A DNA stretch of 64,000 nucleotides. Source: Acanthamoeba castellanii str. Neff (Eukaryota > Discosea > Longamoebia > Acanthamoebidae). Of the stretch, positions 12,363 to 23,690 are shown in pieces (within the stretch, counting starts at the first letter, position 1; each line of letters starts with the position of its first letter). Location of the stretch: positions 536,778 through 600,777 of the forward strand of contig NW_004457442.1 of assembly GCF_000313135.1 (NCBI RefSeq), read 5' to 3'. Both the position numbers and the translations under genes were made by a program. The notes under the pieces were generated by a model, which saw nothing but the letters and a program-made list of their open reading frames with translations, was not told where the DNA came from and ran no database searches.

Positions 12363-14222
12363 GTGTCGTGTGCGCACGGGCGCGTGTGTCTGTTTGGCAG
12401 TGGTCTGGTGTATGCGTCGCGATCGAACGGCATTTCCGTGCTGGGCCTGGCCCAGCCCGCCGTAGTCAGCAAGGACACGCGTACGTGCAGTCGTGTGGCG
12501 TGTGTGCCGTGTGTGCCGTGTGTCGTGCGTGCGGCTTTGCTTTGCGTTGGGCACTTCACAGACGGTCTGACCGTGAGTCACACATCGCACTTGACCGCAA
12601 ACACACGCAGTGGCCAAGGTGCACGTGAGCAAGGCCATCGAGTCGCTGCTGTCGGCCCACCCGCCCTCGCCCGCGCAGCCCCACCGCGAGGCCGCCGACC
12701 TCCCCGCCACCATCTACACGCAGCAGCAGGTACGACACGACACACGACACACGACACACGACACACGACACACGACACACGACACACGACACACGACACA
12801 CGACACACGACACACGACACACGACACACGACACACGACACACGACACGACACGACACGACACGACACACGCAGCCTTTGCGCGTGATCGATCACCGTTG
12901 ACCGTGCGTGGTCATGGCAGGTGACGCCCCACCTGGCGCGCCCTGTCACCCAGGGCGTGCCCGAGCACATCCAGGCCGCGGCCGACCACGTCCTGGCCGC
13001 CGCATCCGTACGTGGCCTCCACGCCCAGCCCCCCCCCCCCGAACGACCCTTAATTTAATTTCATATTTTTCTCTGCCCTATTTCTCGTCGTGTGCCGTGT
13101 GCGGTTGTGCGTGTCGTGTGTCGTGTGTCGTGTGGCGTGTGGCGTGGTGCGTGTGGTGCCTTGCGTGTGTCGTGTCAAAACGTAGGGAGGCCAGACTGGC
13201 TTGGCGCTGATCGTGGAGGACGAGGCCCTGTTCCAGCCCTTCTCCGCGCACTTTGCGCAGCTGGCCGAGATCGCCGACATTCCGCACCTGCCCTCGGGAG
13301 TACATAACTACTACCACCACCCCACTTTCTTTTATAACACCTCAACCTCCCAGTCCTCACCAAGTGCGCGTGTGCGCGTGCGTGTGCGTCGTGTCTTGTG
13401 TGTCGTGTTGTGGTGTCGGTTGGTGTCGAGCAGGTCCAACTCTTCCGCGGGGAGCTGAAGGACGGCGGCGCGTCGGTGTTTGTATTCAAGGGCATCCACT
13501 ACGTGGCCGAAGGCCGCCCCTTCTCCGAAATCGTCTTCCCCATGCGCGTACGTGTCTGCACTCCAGACCCGCCCTCACCAATGCAGCGCTAACGAATGGT
13601 TGTGTGTGCCGTGTGTCATGTCGTGCGTGTCGCGTGTCGCGTGTCGTGTGTGTCGTGGGCAGCTGCTGCATGCGGTGGGCGTGACGCGCGTGGTGCTGGT
13701 CGGCCGGAGCGCGGCCTGCACCAGCAAGTTCGGAGGTCCGGGCGACGTCCTGATCGTCAACGACCATGTCAACTTCTCCGGCCGCAACCCGCTCTTCGGC
13801 CCCAACGACGACAAGTGCGCTCCAACAACTTCCGTCACCCTCATCATCTTCTTCGTCACTGACGTGCCGCGTGCATCGTGTGCCGTGTCGTGTGTCGTGT
13901 GTGTCGTGTCAGGTGGGGCGTGCGCTTCCCGGACATGAGCAACGCCTACGATCTGGCCATCCGCAACGTGGCCCACGACATCGCTGAGGTTAGTTTTTTT
14001 CTCTTCTCGTAATTCATTCATTCGTTCATTGATTGATATATTATTTTTCCATATTTAATTAATTTGTTTGTAATTGAATTGGATTGGCAGGCGGAGGGCA
14101 TTGCGGTCAAGCGGGCAGTGGTGGGCCTGTTCGTGGGACCCGTCTACCGATCGCCGCTCGACTCGCGCCTCGCTCAACTCGGCGGCGCCGACGCCATTAC
14201 TACCGGTGCACATTCCCGCACT

Positions 14223-14256
<34 letters not shown>

Positions 14257-14563
14257 CGAGGGCCACGCCGCACACGCCGCACACACCGCACACACCGCAC
14301 ACACTCAATTCAACCGCACACGCGGGTGCGGTGGAACAGGGATGGTGTCGCAGGTGGTGGTGGCGAGGCACGTGGGAATGAAGGTGGGCGCCCTCTCGCT
14401 GGTGAGCGGAGCACTGGAGGCGACGGACGACGACCAGGCTCCCGCCGCCGGCCTCGAGCAGTCGGCCGCGCAGACGGCCCGGCTGGCGGCCCGCCTCCTC
14501 GCCCAGCTGGCCACCGCCGGCAAGCACCACACCGATGCCGTGCCCGCCACGAACGCCCACTAA
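9024..14563 (+). CDS. Triple purine nucleoside phosphorylase-domain fusion protein (assembly gap inside)
   Basis: Twenty exons from the Met at 9024 to the stop at 14561-14563, with N bases 10639-10901 inside. Module 1 (about 9370-10980) has the trimeric PNP motifs: phosphate loop GSG, GRSHAYEG, TNASGG, GPCYETPAE with the substrate Glu, GMSTIPE, and Asn in LITN. This module should cleave purine nucleosides with phosphate. Module 2 (about 11236-12730) keeps the fold pattern (DIPHFPS, NPLRPI, GPSLPSN) but lacks phosphate and base-binding residues. Module 3 (about 13186-14500) keeps NDHVNFSGRNPLFGPNDDKW and GMVSQVVVARHVG, but has GIHYVAEG in place of GRxHxYEG and GPVYRSP in place of GPxxET. Known sequence codes about 880 residues plus the gap. 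The first intron (9054-9369) is longer than usual, so the first exon is the least certain part. Confidence 0.85.
10639..10901. other. Assembly gap (263 N)
   Basis: A run of N inside the first PNP module, just after the LITN motif. The flanking exon ends are in phase-compatible coding sequence. The gap probably hides about 20-80 residues and perhaps one intron, which would likely be a simple repeat like its neighbours. Confidence 0.95.
12296..12372. repeat. Intronic CGTGT/(GT)n repeat
   Basis: Intron 12204-12400 of the PNP fusion gene consists largely of GTGTCGTGTCGTG followed by a long (GT)n run. It is the reverse complement in kind of the repeat at 12728-12866 two introns later. Confidence 0.8.
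12728..12866. repeat. Intronic ACACGAC tandem repeat
   Basis: A nearly perfect 7-bp tandem array (ACACGAC) fills the intron at 12730-12920. It is complementary to the GTGTCGT-rich intron at 12204-12400, so the two could pair in the pre-mRNA around the exons 12401-12480 and 12611-12729. Confidence 0.85.
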
Positions 14564-14662
14564 TGTTTTCATTTTCATTTTCTCTTTCTTTTCTTCAGAA
14601 AGAAACAGAAGGGAAAAATAAAATACAGAAAAAAACAAACGCATGTTCATCGAGGGGCCAAC

Positions 14663-15070
14663 ATGACGAACGGTACGGTGACAGTTTCACAGAGATTCTT
14701 TGCCTTCGCTCTGCTTACCCCTGGTCTCCTTCGCAGTCTACTCCTTTCCAGGGCTGCTGACGGCCATGCTGCTCTTCATTTGCTTCGCCACGTTGATTAA
14801 ATCAACCCCCATCCTGCGACGAATCTTCCTCTCTGAAAAGAAGGGCTTCTGGGGCACCTTCTACAAAGGTGCGCCTTCCTTCTCCAAAAACCACCACCAT
14901 CACAAGCTCTTTTTCTTCTTCAGCAATCTAAAATCCATCCACCCCACTCCTATCAAACAACCAACCTTGTTGGATCCATCTCCACAGCTTCAGTGGTGGG
15001 GTCACGACTACATTGGTTTGTGTCAGCAAGCTGCTTCAGCATGGCCTTCTACCTCCTTGTCCTCCAGTAG
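14663..15070 (+). CDS. Protein kish (TMEM167 family), 74 aa
   Basis: Three exons (14663-14672, 14737-14868, 14988-15070) give 74 residues in frame, against about 72 for animal Kish proteins. Family features are an N-terminal helix in YSFPGLLTAMLLFICFATL, the central KKGFWGTFYKASVVGSRLHW segment, and a C-terminal helix in SCFSMAFYLLVLQ. Kish is a small secretory-pathway membrane protein needed for constitutive secretion in animal cells. The first exon codes only three residues plus one base, so the gene is easily missed. It is convergent with the VIT-vWA gene on the other strand, with 152 bp between the stops. Confidence 0.9.
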
Positions 15071-15222
15071 CTGGTTGAGCAGAGGTGACTCTTCTCCAAC
15101 CACACCAACACATGCCAACAAAGAACAAACCTGTCCATCAGCCCTGCTTCTTCTTGCGCTAATGACGGTGACAATGATGATGATGGCGATGAAGATGAAG
15201 ATGATGAAGATGAAGATGGTGA

Positions 15223-18200
15223 TCACTCGTTGGACGTGGAAAGGAACTGGGTGGCCAGGGCGAGGAGCGAGGCCAGGTCGGCTGCGACGTGGAGGCCGGC
15301 GAGGAAGCGCCGGGCGCGCGCGGCGATGAGCTCCCACTCGTCCTCGACGGCCTGGAACCAGGCGGCCAGGCTCGCCAGCGCCAGCACCGTGGCCCACACC
15401 TGCCCGGCCGCCGCGCCGTGCAGCTTCTGGACATCGGCGGGAATCGCGCGCTGCAGCTCGCCCAGGCCCTTGCCCAGCGCTCGCGCCAGCTCGTCGTTCA
15501 GCTCCCAACTGCGATCCAACATACACGGGTGAGTGTCGTTGGTCGTGTCGTGTCGTGTCGTGCCATGTCTCGTGTCGTGTCGTGCGCACCTGCCGTCGGC
15601 GTTTTGGGAGAAGAGGATGGCGTCCATCTTGTTCTGCTCGGTGGCGGAGAGCTTGATCGAGGCGTCGACTGCCGGGTCGCTCGTTTGGCTGGCCTTGCCA
15701 CCCCGCGCGGGAGCCTTTGACGACGACGACCACGCTGATGTTGACGATTCTAGAAAGACCCCATGCCCATGAGCCGCCCACCGCCCAATCGGTGAGAAAA
15801 ATTCGTCGGCTGTTTAGATCCGCACGCACACGACACACGACACACGACACGAGCGCGATCGCACACGCACATGATACGACACACACGCCCAGAGGGGGGA
15901 GAGGTACGTGTGGAGGAGAGGTCAAAGTCGAAGGCGTTGGCCATGGTCAGGATGCCACGCTTGCTCTGCGCCTCGTCGCCCACGTACGAATCCTTCTGGC
16001 CCATCCCGATCATCACTCCTGCAACACACGCACGACACACGCACGGCACATGGAACGACATGCACGGCACGGCCACATAATAATGAGTGTCGTGTCGTGT
16101 CGTGTCGTGTCGTGTCGTGTCGCGTCGCGTCGCGTCGTTGGTCGTGGGCAAGTGCAAGTGCAAGTGCAAGACAAGAGAGAACACGGGCTGAGTACCGCGG
16201 TGGCGCGGTCGCCCGATGACCGGCGGGAAGAGGGCGCGCGGGACGTCGTCGCCGGCGAAGCCCGCCTTGAACAGGTGCGTGCCGGGATCGAGCACGCACG
16301 TCTGGATCTCCTCCGCGACGTCGCCGAACGTGTGGGGCGCCACGAACTGGGCCCAGGCGAAGGGGTCGGTCTCGCTCAGCTCGCGCTCCTCCTCCTCCAC
16401 GCTCCGCTTGTTGGCGGCCTGCTCGGCCTCGGCCTCGGCCGCGAGCCGCTCGGCTTCGAGTCGCTCGGCCTCGAGCCGCTCGGCCTCGAGTCGGGCCAAT
16501 TCCTCGGCCTGCTGGGCAGAGTCGGTGTCGACGGCAATCGTGACCTCGACCAGCTCGGGCGTGTCCTCCAGCGCCTCGTCCCGCTCCTATTTTAATTCAT
16601 AAATTATGGCATTAAATAAAAGAATAAAGTAAATTAGATATTAAAATCATAAACACAAAAAAGAATGAATAATAATAATATAATCATAAAGAATGGGTGG
16701 CCAACCTCGACGACAGTGTAGGCGGTCTGGGAGCAGAGAACGCCGAACTCCTTGCTCAGATCGATCATCTTCTGCCGGTGCTGGGCCACTCCCTTGGCCT
16801 CGAGCGAGCGCAACAGGCCGCTGGCCGCCAGCAAGTGGATCACATCACCTGTTTCCACCCATTTGCCCACCATCAGCGACGCGTGTGCGTGTGCGGTGGT
16901 GCGTGTGCGTGTGCGGCGTACCATGAAACACGTCGGCGTCGCTGAGGCTGAAGACCTGTCGATAGGCCTCCGCCGTGGTGTCGCCCTTGGCCGTAAACAC
17001 GATTTCGGCCGTCGCCCCCTCGCCCCCCTTGGTCTCCTTCATGAGGGCCGGCGGTAGGAACGCAAAGACCGAGCACCGCGCGTTGAACGTCAGCACCTCC
17101 GGCAGAGCTGCTCCCCCCCCCAGCCCATGCGTCAGCGCTTCTCGTGCCTCGTGTGTGTCATGTGTGCGTGTCATGCGTGTCGTGTCATGTGTGCGTGTCG
17201 TGCGTGTCGTGCGTGTCATGTTATGTTGTACCGGAGGAGAGGACGTTGTGGGTGGTGCCCCAGGCGAGACTGGGCTTGACCAGCTGCGGGCGGATGGCCT
17301 TCTTGAGGGAGCTCAGCACCTTGGCCTGGATCCGCTCCTCCTGTTGCACGCGTCAGCAAAATAATAATGATAATAATCAATAATAATCCAAATAAGAAAT
17401 AATAATGATAATAATAATAAGAATAATAATAAGAATAAGAATAATAATAATATAAAGAGTAATGGCCGCTGATTCGCGCCGAGAGCTGGAGAGAAAGGTG
17501 AGCCACGTACGGGCCTGACGAACTCGGCTACGCCGCGGCCATTGGTGGCGATGCCCTGCACCAACGGCACACTTGCCTGATGGGGGGCAGATCAGTGACA
17601 ACGGTGACAATCAGGTTTTGTTTCATTAGACTACAAATAATAATAACAAATAAATAAAATCAAAAATAAGAATAACAACAAACTAAATATGGTAAAAACA
17701 CAAAGTGGGAAAGTGGGGGGGGGCACGTACGCCATGGCCGATACCGAACGAAAAGACGCGGGTCAGCTGCGATTTGCTGCACGCCTCCTTCACCAAATTG
17801 AGGCAGCTATCCATGTTGGAAACCTGTCCACACACACACACACACACACGACGTACATCACCGATCAGCAACGCCATAATCATCATCATGGTCAGCTGCC
17901 AGCAATCATCCATGGCGGTGCGTGTGCGATGTACGTCGCCGTCGGTGAGCACGAAGATGTTGCGGGAGAAGCCGGCCTGGGGCTCCGTCGAGAAGATGTG
18001 CTGCAGCGGTTGGAAGATCTCCGTGCCTCCCATGTCCGCCTTCATCGTGTCCAGCAACTTGCGCGCTGCCTGCGTACCGTATGTCAATTATATTTGTTTC
18101 ACGGCGTACTATTGTTAGTTGTGTGCGTGTCGTGTCGTGTATCATGTATCGTGTGTCGTGTCGTGTCATGTCGTTGGTCGTGTCATGTGTCGTGTCGTGT

Positions 18201-18436
18201 CGTGTGTGCCGTGTGTGTGCCGTACGAGCAGGTTGGCGTTGTTCATCGGGGCGGGTTTCGGGAAGAGCGACGAGTAGCGCGAGCCGAAGGAGACGATATT
18301 GAAGGTGACGCTCGTGGGCAAGCTCTGGAGGAACAGCCGCAGCGTGCGCACCGAATCCACCATCGGCTGACCCCCCATCGACCCGCTCCGATCCACCCTG
18401 TTATGCACCATCCCGCCACATGACGTGTGTCGTGTG

Positions 18437-18472
<36 letters not shown>

Positions 18473-19740
18473 ATGAATACGTGTGCGATGTCACAGACAT
18501 GCGTGTGCGTTGGGTGTGGGCGGGGCGGCAGGTACAGAAAAATGATCTCCGACTTGGGACTGCACTCGACCTCAAGCACGGGCGCTGTGGAAAAGAAGGA
18601 AATTGAGATTGTTTTTGCGACAAAAGAGAGAAAGAGAAGAAGAACGAAGAGCCGACGGAGGGGGGGCGTACTGAGCGAAACGACAGCAGCGTATTCGTGC
18701 TCGGGCTTCACGCTCGACTGCGGCAACGCATCGCACGGCGGTTGGTCAAAAAGAGCCGCGACATTGCATGATTTGGAAAGGCTGGCAGCGCGTACGAGCT
18801 TGTCGAGGGGCAGCTTGCCCACGAGGGCCGTGATGTGGCCATTCTGCGCCGCGTCCCTCTCGGTCTCGATTTCGATGATGACGTCCGTCGCCGCCATGTC
18901 CTTGCCCACCACGCTCACCGTCGCTTGCTTCCCTGTGTGTGTGGTGTGTGTGTGTGCCGAATCAGCCAATGACACGCAACACGACGCGACACGACACGCA
19001 CACGACACACATGCGAGGGTGCGTACCGTTGATGGAGAGGTTGGAGAGGGTGTGCGAGGGCGACGTGATGCCCTGAATGCGCTCCGGCATCGCAGCCGAC
19101 ACCGTCACCACCTCCTTCTCGTGCTGCCCCGCCGGCGTCGCACCGTGGATGGGCACCACGAAGCGATACACCGACGACGACGACGACACCTGCGACGATG
19201 ACGACGACGACGACCCACTCGCGACGCGCTCCACCTGCAGCTCCGTCACATAGTCCAGCTTCGTCTGTACACCCTGCCCCGGCGCCAGATTGCCTGTGTG
19301 TGTGGCGTGTGGCGTGTGCGTGTGCGTGTGCGGTGGTGAGACAACCAGGCTTGGGCGCGGGGGAGTGGTAGTAGTTTGTGGTTTGTACCGAGGACCAGTT
19401 CCATGGTGGCGGGCTCGGCCGCGGAGGAGGTGAGCTGGATGGCGGTGTGGCCGGCGGCGAGGGCGTCGTCGTAGGCCTCGAGCGCCGCCTGCTTCTCCTC
19501 GAGCACGCCCTTGAGCAGCCGCCCGCCGCTCACGCGCGCCTCAAAGCCCGTCACGGCGCCGCGCTCCTGGTCGAACGGGAAGCGGTAGACGGCCTCCACC
19601 ACCTTGGAGCCCCGGTGGGCGAACAGCTGGCGGTGGGAGACGCGCGCCGCCCAGCCGGCGATGTCGGCGTGCCACGAGCTCGAGCGCAGCTCCACGCCCT
19701 CCACCGCGCTTCCCTTTGCCTGCTTGTCCTCGATCGACAT
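15223..19740 (-). CDS. VIT/vWA domain protein with an embedded actin N-terminal segment, 900 aa
   Basis: Sixteen exons from 19740 to 15223 total 2703 nt in frame. Order: VIT domain (about residues 20-250, with FPFDQERGAVTGFEAR); vWA domain with the metal-site motif DRSGSMGG and LTDGD; a helical Ala/Glu/Arg coiled coil of LEAER repeats; then about 60 residues that match actin residues about 6-66, including FKAGFAGDD, GRPRH and MGMGQKDSYVGDEAQSKRG; then a Ser-rich linker and the usual C-terminal vWA-protein tail (SQNADGSWELNDELARAL). VIT-vWA proteins are generally soluble scaffold proteins of unclear role. The actin part is encoded in exons 16586-16196 and 16018-15908 and keeps frame with both sides. 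The gene is head-to-head with an actin-like gene missing just this part. Confidence 0.85.
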
Positions 19741-20226
19741 TCTTGTCTATTTCTATCTGAAAAACAAATAGAGTGATAAATAGAAATAGATTTAGTTGGA
19801 AACGGACAAGATGGGCGAAGTGTACGCTTAGCTCTAGTGCTGGGCTCGAGGGAAGTTGTAAGTTGTAAAAGATGGAAGGTGCGACACTCGATGTGTGTTG
19901 GTTGATTGCTTCTTTGTGCGAATTGCGGGCGTCGCAGGTACTGCGTTGCTTGGTCGTGAAGTGAAAGTGGTCAGCGCGCAGTAGGCCCCTCCTTATCGTT
20001 GACCACGCTCCTACTTCGCCGTGGGCTGTTCACGAAAAAACAGCAAAGGGACCATTGGGCATTGGCCTTTCGACATTTAGCCCTGTTGACCCTTCTACAC
20101 GCCAACACAGAACTGCCACAGTGCTCACAGGTACCTCAATCGGTTTCTCTCTACACTACTTATTCATCTTTCAATTTAAGATTGATTTCTTTCTTCTACA
20201 CAGCAATAAACACAAAAAGGAAAAGA
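19741..20226. promoter_or_regulatory. Divergent promoter region between the vWA-actin fusion and the truncated actin gene
   Basis: About 486 bp between the two start codons, with no coding signal. It is AT-richer than the flanks, including a run near 20150-20220 just before the plus-strand start. It could drive both genes together. Confidence 0.45.
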
Positions 20227-22164
20227 ATGGGTTGGGACGATGTGGAGAAGATCTTGCACCATGCCTTCTACAACGAACTGCGCGTAGCGCCCGAGGAGAC
20301 CCTCGTACGCCCTCCTACCTCGTTATTTTATTTTATTTTATTGTAGAAATTTAGATTATAGAATTTAATTAATTATTTCTTTTCTGTGTCGTGTGTTGTG
20401 GGTGGTGTGCAGCTGGTGATGCCGCTGCCGCCACAGTCGTCGGCCGAGGTGCGCAAGAAGTACTGCCAGATCATGTTCGAGACCTTCAACGTGCCCGCGG
20501 CCTACTTCGGCCACGCCGCCATGCTCAGCGTCTTGTACTCCGGCGTGCGCTCCGTCACCGGTACATATCATCAACACGCTCCTCGCTCATTCGGCGTCAC
20601 GACTAATGCCGCCATCCACCGCACAACGCGACACGCACGCACGCATGCGCGCACCACACACGACACGACACGACACGACACGACACGACCAACGACACGA
20701 CCAACGACACGACACGACACGACACGACCAACAACACACGACACGATGCAACACACACGACAGGGCTGAGCGTGATGTCGGGTCGCAGGTGCACATACAT
20801 CACGCCGGTCTACTGCGGCCACGCGCTCGATTACTTGACCCAGAAGCTGCCCATCGGCGGCCAGCAAGTCACCGACGCCCTCACCAAAGTACTGCTACTG
20901 TTAGCGTGCCACTGCTACCCTGCGGCATTGCTAACATTCCAACCTCGCCGCCGGTGGGGGTGAGCACAGATGCTGACTCAGTCGGGGCTCAGCTTCACGA
21001 CGACGGCCGAGTTGCAAATCGTCGGTCACATCAAGGTACATAGATCTCATCAGATTAGATATATTATCGTCGCCGTTCTTGTTGAGATGACACTTCAGTA
21101 GTGGCCACCTGACTGTGTGTGACTTCTTCGCGCGCGCCACTGCCAGGAGAGCTGCTGTTCCGTTGCGCTGGACTACGACAACGCCCAGGTCGCCGGTTCG
21201 TTTCCGCCCCGATGACTCGTTACCTCGTTCCTCGCTCTAGCTAGCAACCACCACACCAACCACCTGTGTGCGTCGTCATGTGCGTGTGCGGTGGTGCGTG
21301 TGCGGCGGTGGTGCATGTGTAGATGGTGGGTTGAGCAGAGAAGGATTATGAGCTGCCCGATGGCCAAGTGATTAAGGTGGGCCAGGAGCAGGTGTCCGCG
21401 CCCGAGATCGTGTTCCAGCCGCAACTCCACGGTACGTTATAAACATTTCATTCCTAGAATTCCGCGAACAAAAGTGGATGGTCTCTTACATACGTATGGG
21501 GTCCATGTGGTGGGCGGACGGTGGGGTCTCCGCGCGCGCGCGTATGTGCAGATGAGGCGCTGGACCCGGCGGAGGCGCTCCACCACAAGATCGTGAGCGT
21601 GGTCGAGTCGTGCCTGCCCTTCATGCGCACCGCCCTCTACTCCAACATCGTACTCTCCGGTAATCTCATTACTCGCGCCCTGTGTGTGTCGTGGTGTGTC
21701 GTGGTGTGTCGTGGCTTACAGTAGCCGACATGGTGTGCGGGCGTGTATAGGGGGCAACACGTTGTTTGCGGGATTCCCCGAGCGGCTCGAGAAGGAGCTG
21801 AAGGCGCTGCTGCCCGATCAGTACCAGCAGTGCGTCAAGGTAAAGGCCCAGCCCGAGAGACGGCACCAGTACGGCCCTTTGCCCCGCCCGCATCATTCTC
21901 TTGTGGGTCTAGTCACGCGTTGTGGCCAGTTCTGTGAATTCTGATCAAGACACGCCCATCAGGGAGTGGCTTGGGGCGTCGCTCCTGGGCAGCATGAGCT
22001 GGTTCCCTCACGTGGCGATCAGCAAAGAGGGTCCGGCAACCCCTTCAGTCTCTAGTGTTAATTTTTCGTCTGATCTCTTGTTTGTTATGTCTTGTTCGTC
22101 GCTCTGCCACGCATCAGAGTACGACGAGTGTGGGCCAGTCATTGTGGAGCGCAAGTGCTTTTAA
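20227..22164 (+). CDS. Actin-like protein lacking the first about 77 actin residues, 299 aa
   Basis: Ten exons (20227-20304, 20413-20560, 20764-20888, 20970-21035, 21147-21195, 21339-21431, 21552-21659, 21751-21868, 21963-22030, 22118-22164) total 900 nt in frame. The protein starts at [20 protein letters not shown], equivalent to actin residue about 78, and runs to the normal actin end [41 protein letters not shown] and [11 protein letters not shown] are clear actin blocks. The second phosphate loop of actin (DSGDG) is replaced by MSGRRC, and subdomain 2 is absent, so ATP binding and filament formation as in actin are unlikely unless the missing part is supplied in trans. No actin-like sequence precedes the Met on this strand. 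Confidence 0.85.
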
Positions 22165-22461
22165 AAAGGCAGTTCTTGTTGTTTTTGTTTAGCTTTCCGT
22201 CTCGACCCTTCAGGCTGAGTGCCACAAAATGAAACCAGCAACAAGGTCTATGGACCCTTCTAGTCCCCGGCCTTACAAGTGTAGTGTCGATGACCAAGTT
22301 TGCTCCTTTTGCAACCATTTGTTAAAAATAAATAAACAGTTATGCCTCCTCGACCGCTCGTGGTTGGGCATGTGGTAACGTGGTGCTACGTGGCGTACGC
22401 AACCGTTGCATCATGTTCCGCTGTCTTGATACCCGTACAAGGAGTGGAATGATAGCGACCA
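22165..22461. other. Convergent 3' intergenic region
   Basis: About 300 bp between two convergent stops, with an AATAAATAAA cluster near 22328 that could serve as poly(A) signals. Nothing else is seen. Confidence 0.4.
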
Positions 22462-23379
22462 TCAGCGCCCGCCGCTGCGCAGGAGGTCACCAACAAGAAC
22501 CGCGCCCACCTTGGTGTTGGTGGTGCCATCACCACCGCTGCTGCTGGTGTCGGTGGTGTCGTTGCTCGGCGTTGCGGTGAAGCTGTCGCTGCCGCCGGCG
22601 GCACTGGCCTTGCGCTTGGCCTCCTTGGCCTTCTTCTTCTCGGCGCGCGCCGTCTTCCGCTGCTCCTTGGCGGCCTTGGCGGCGAGCTGCTCGTCGCGCA
22701 GCTGGAGCAGGGCCGTCGACGACTTGGTGGCGATGAGCGTGGTGAAGCGGTTGGCGGCCGGGGGCAGCTGGCTCTCGAGCCGTCGCAGCTCGGTGCGCTC
22801 AGTGACGAGGGCCTCCTCGAGCCCCTTGAGCTTGGCCTCGAGCCGCACCATCTCCTGTCGTCGCTTGACGAGCTCGTTGAGGCGCTCCTCGTGGGCGTGG
22901 TCGGTCGTCGTCTTCAACGTGTCAATGCTGTCTTGGGAGGACTGCGACAACGTAGCGAGGCTCACGTTGCCCGCAGAAGATGAAGATGAAGATGAGTCGC
23001 TACTCGTTGAAGAAGATGAAGAAGAAGACTCTGCCGCTTTTGGCTTCACGGGCACGCCGAGAAGCTCGGCCACGCTCTTAGATTTGTAGAAGATGCGCGA
23101 AGCGGCTTCGACCTGCTTGGACTCCTCGACTTCGTCGTAGTAGTCATCGTCGTTTACCGTTTCCTCCTCCCATTCTTCGCCCTCATCTGCGTTCTCGAGC
23201 GATTTTCCTCGCGAGAGACTCTTCCCCAGGTGCTGCTTGTGATCCGTCCCGCCACCACCGCGAGGCGCCATTCGCTTTCCGACCCGCGAATCGAGGCTCA
23301 ATCCCGCCATTGCCGCCGCGTTCGCCTTGTGTTGTCTTCGCGCCTGCAAGAGATCCGACACCGATTCGTCCGCCTCCAT
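22462..23379 (-). CDS. Hypothetical coiled-coil protein, single exon, about 305 aa
   Basis: One uninterrupted ORF, unusual here. I start at the Met at 23379 (MEADESVSDLLQARRQ); an upstream in-frame extension lacks support. The N-terminus is charged, followed by an acidic stretch (EGEEWEEETVNDDDYYDEVEE), a KSKSVAELLG segment, a poly-Ser tract, and a long helix with heptad-like Leu/Glu/Arg (about residues 165-255), ending in a Lys/Arg/Ala-rich nuclear-signal-like region (RAEKKKAKEAKRKA) and a Ser/Thr/Gly tail. No enzyme motif is visible and the family is not recognised. It is divergent from the SDF2-like gene, with 311 bp between starts. Confidence 0.65.
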   Translation of the reverse strand: MEADESVSDLLQARRQHKANAAAMAGLSLDSRVGKRMAPRGGGGTDHKQHLGKSLSRGKSLENADEGEEWEEETVNDDDYYDEVEESKQVEAASRIFYKSKSVAELLGVPVKPKAAESSSSSSSTSSDSSSSSSSAGNVSLATLSQSSQDSIDTLKTTTDHAHEERLNELVKRRQEMVRLEAKLKGLEEALVTERTELRRLESQLPPAANRFTTLIATKSSTALLQLRDEQLAAKAAKEQRKTARAEKKKAKEAKRKASAAGGSDSFTATPSNDTTDTSSSGGDGTTNTKVGAVLVGDLLRSGGR

Positions 23380-23690
23380 GTTGATTGATTGATGTTGAAT
23401 GAAAGAAGAAGGCGCCAAGGAGAAGAAGGAGCAAGCCCTTCAAGTTGTAAATTAGATTGATTTTTTTCGGTCTTCCAGAAGGAATAGATTGTTATTTTAT
23501 ATTGTTGGTCTCCGGCGCCGATCATGCACCGATAAATGCGATTGGGGGGTTGATCGGGGAGACAGCGCCGATGCTAATAACCGAAATTCTCATCTGCTGA
23601 CGTCACCAGATGAAGTCACGGCGCCCCAAAGTCCGCCCAACACCACACGAGAGGGCCACGTCACCCGCTCACAGTCTGCCTACCGCGAAG
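23380..23690. promoter_or_regulatory. Divergent promoter region
   Basis: About 311 bp between the coiled-coil gene (-) and the SDF2-like gene (+). It is AT-rich near the minus-strand start and GC-richer toward the plus-strand start. No specific site can be named. Confidence 0.35.

Noticed and set aside
12728..12866. Regular direct repeats that might be a CRISPR array
   Set aside because: The unit is 7 bp with no spacers, it lies inside a eukaryotic intron with good splice sites, and many introns here have similar repeats.
14700..15329. A continuous 209-codon ORF overlapping Kish
   Set aside because: It reads through both Kish introns; the spliced 74-residue Kish explains the conserved part and the rest is antisense to the vWA protein.
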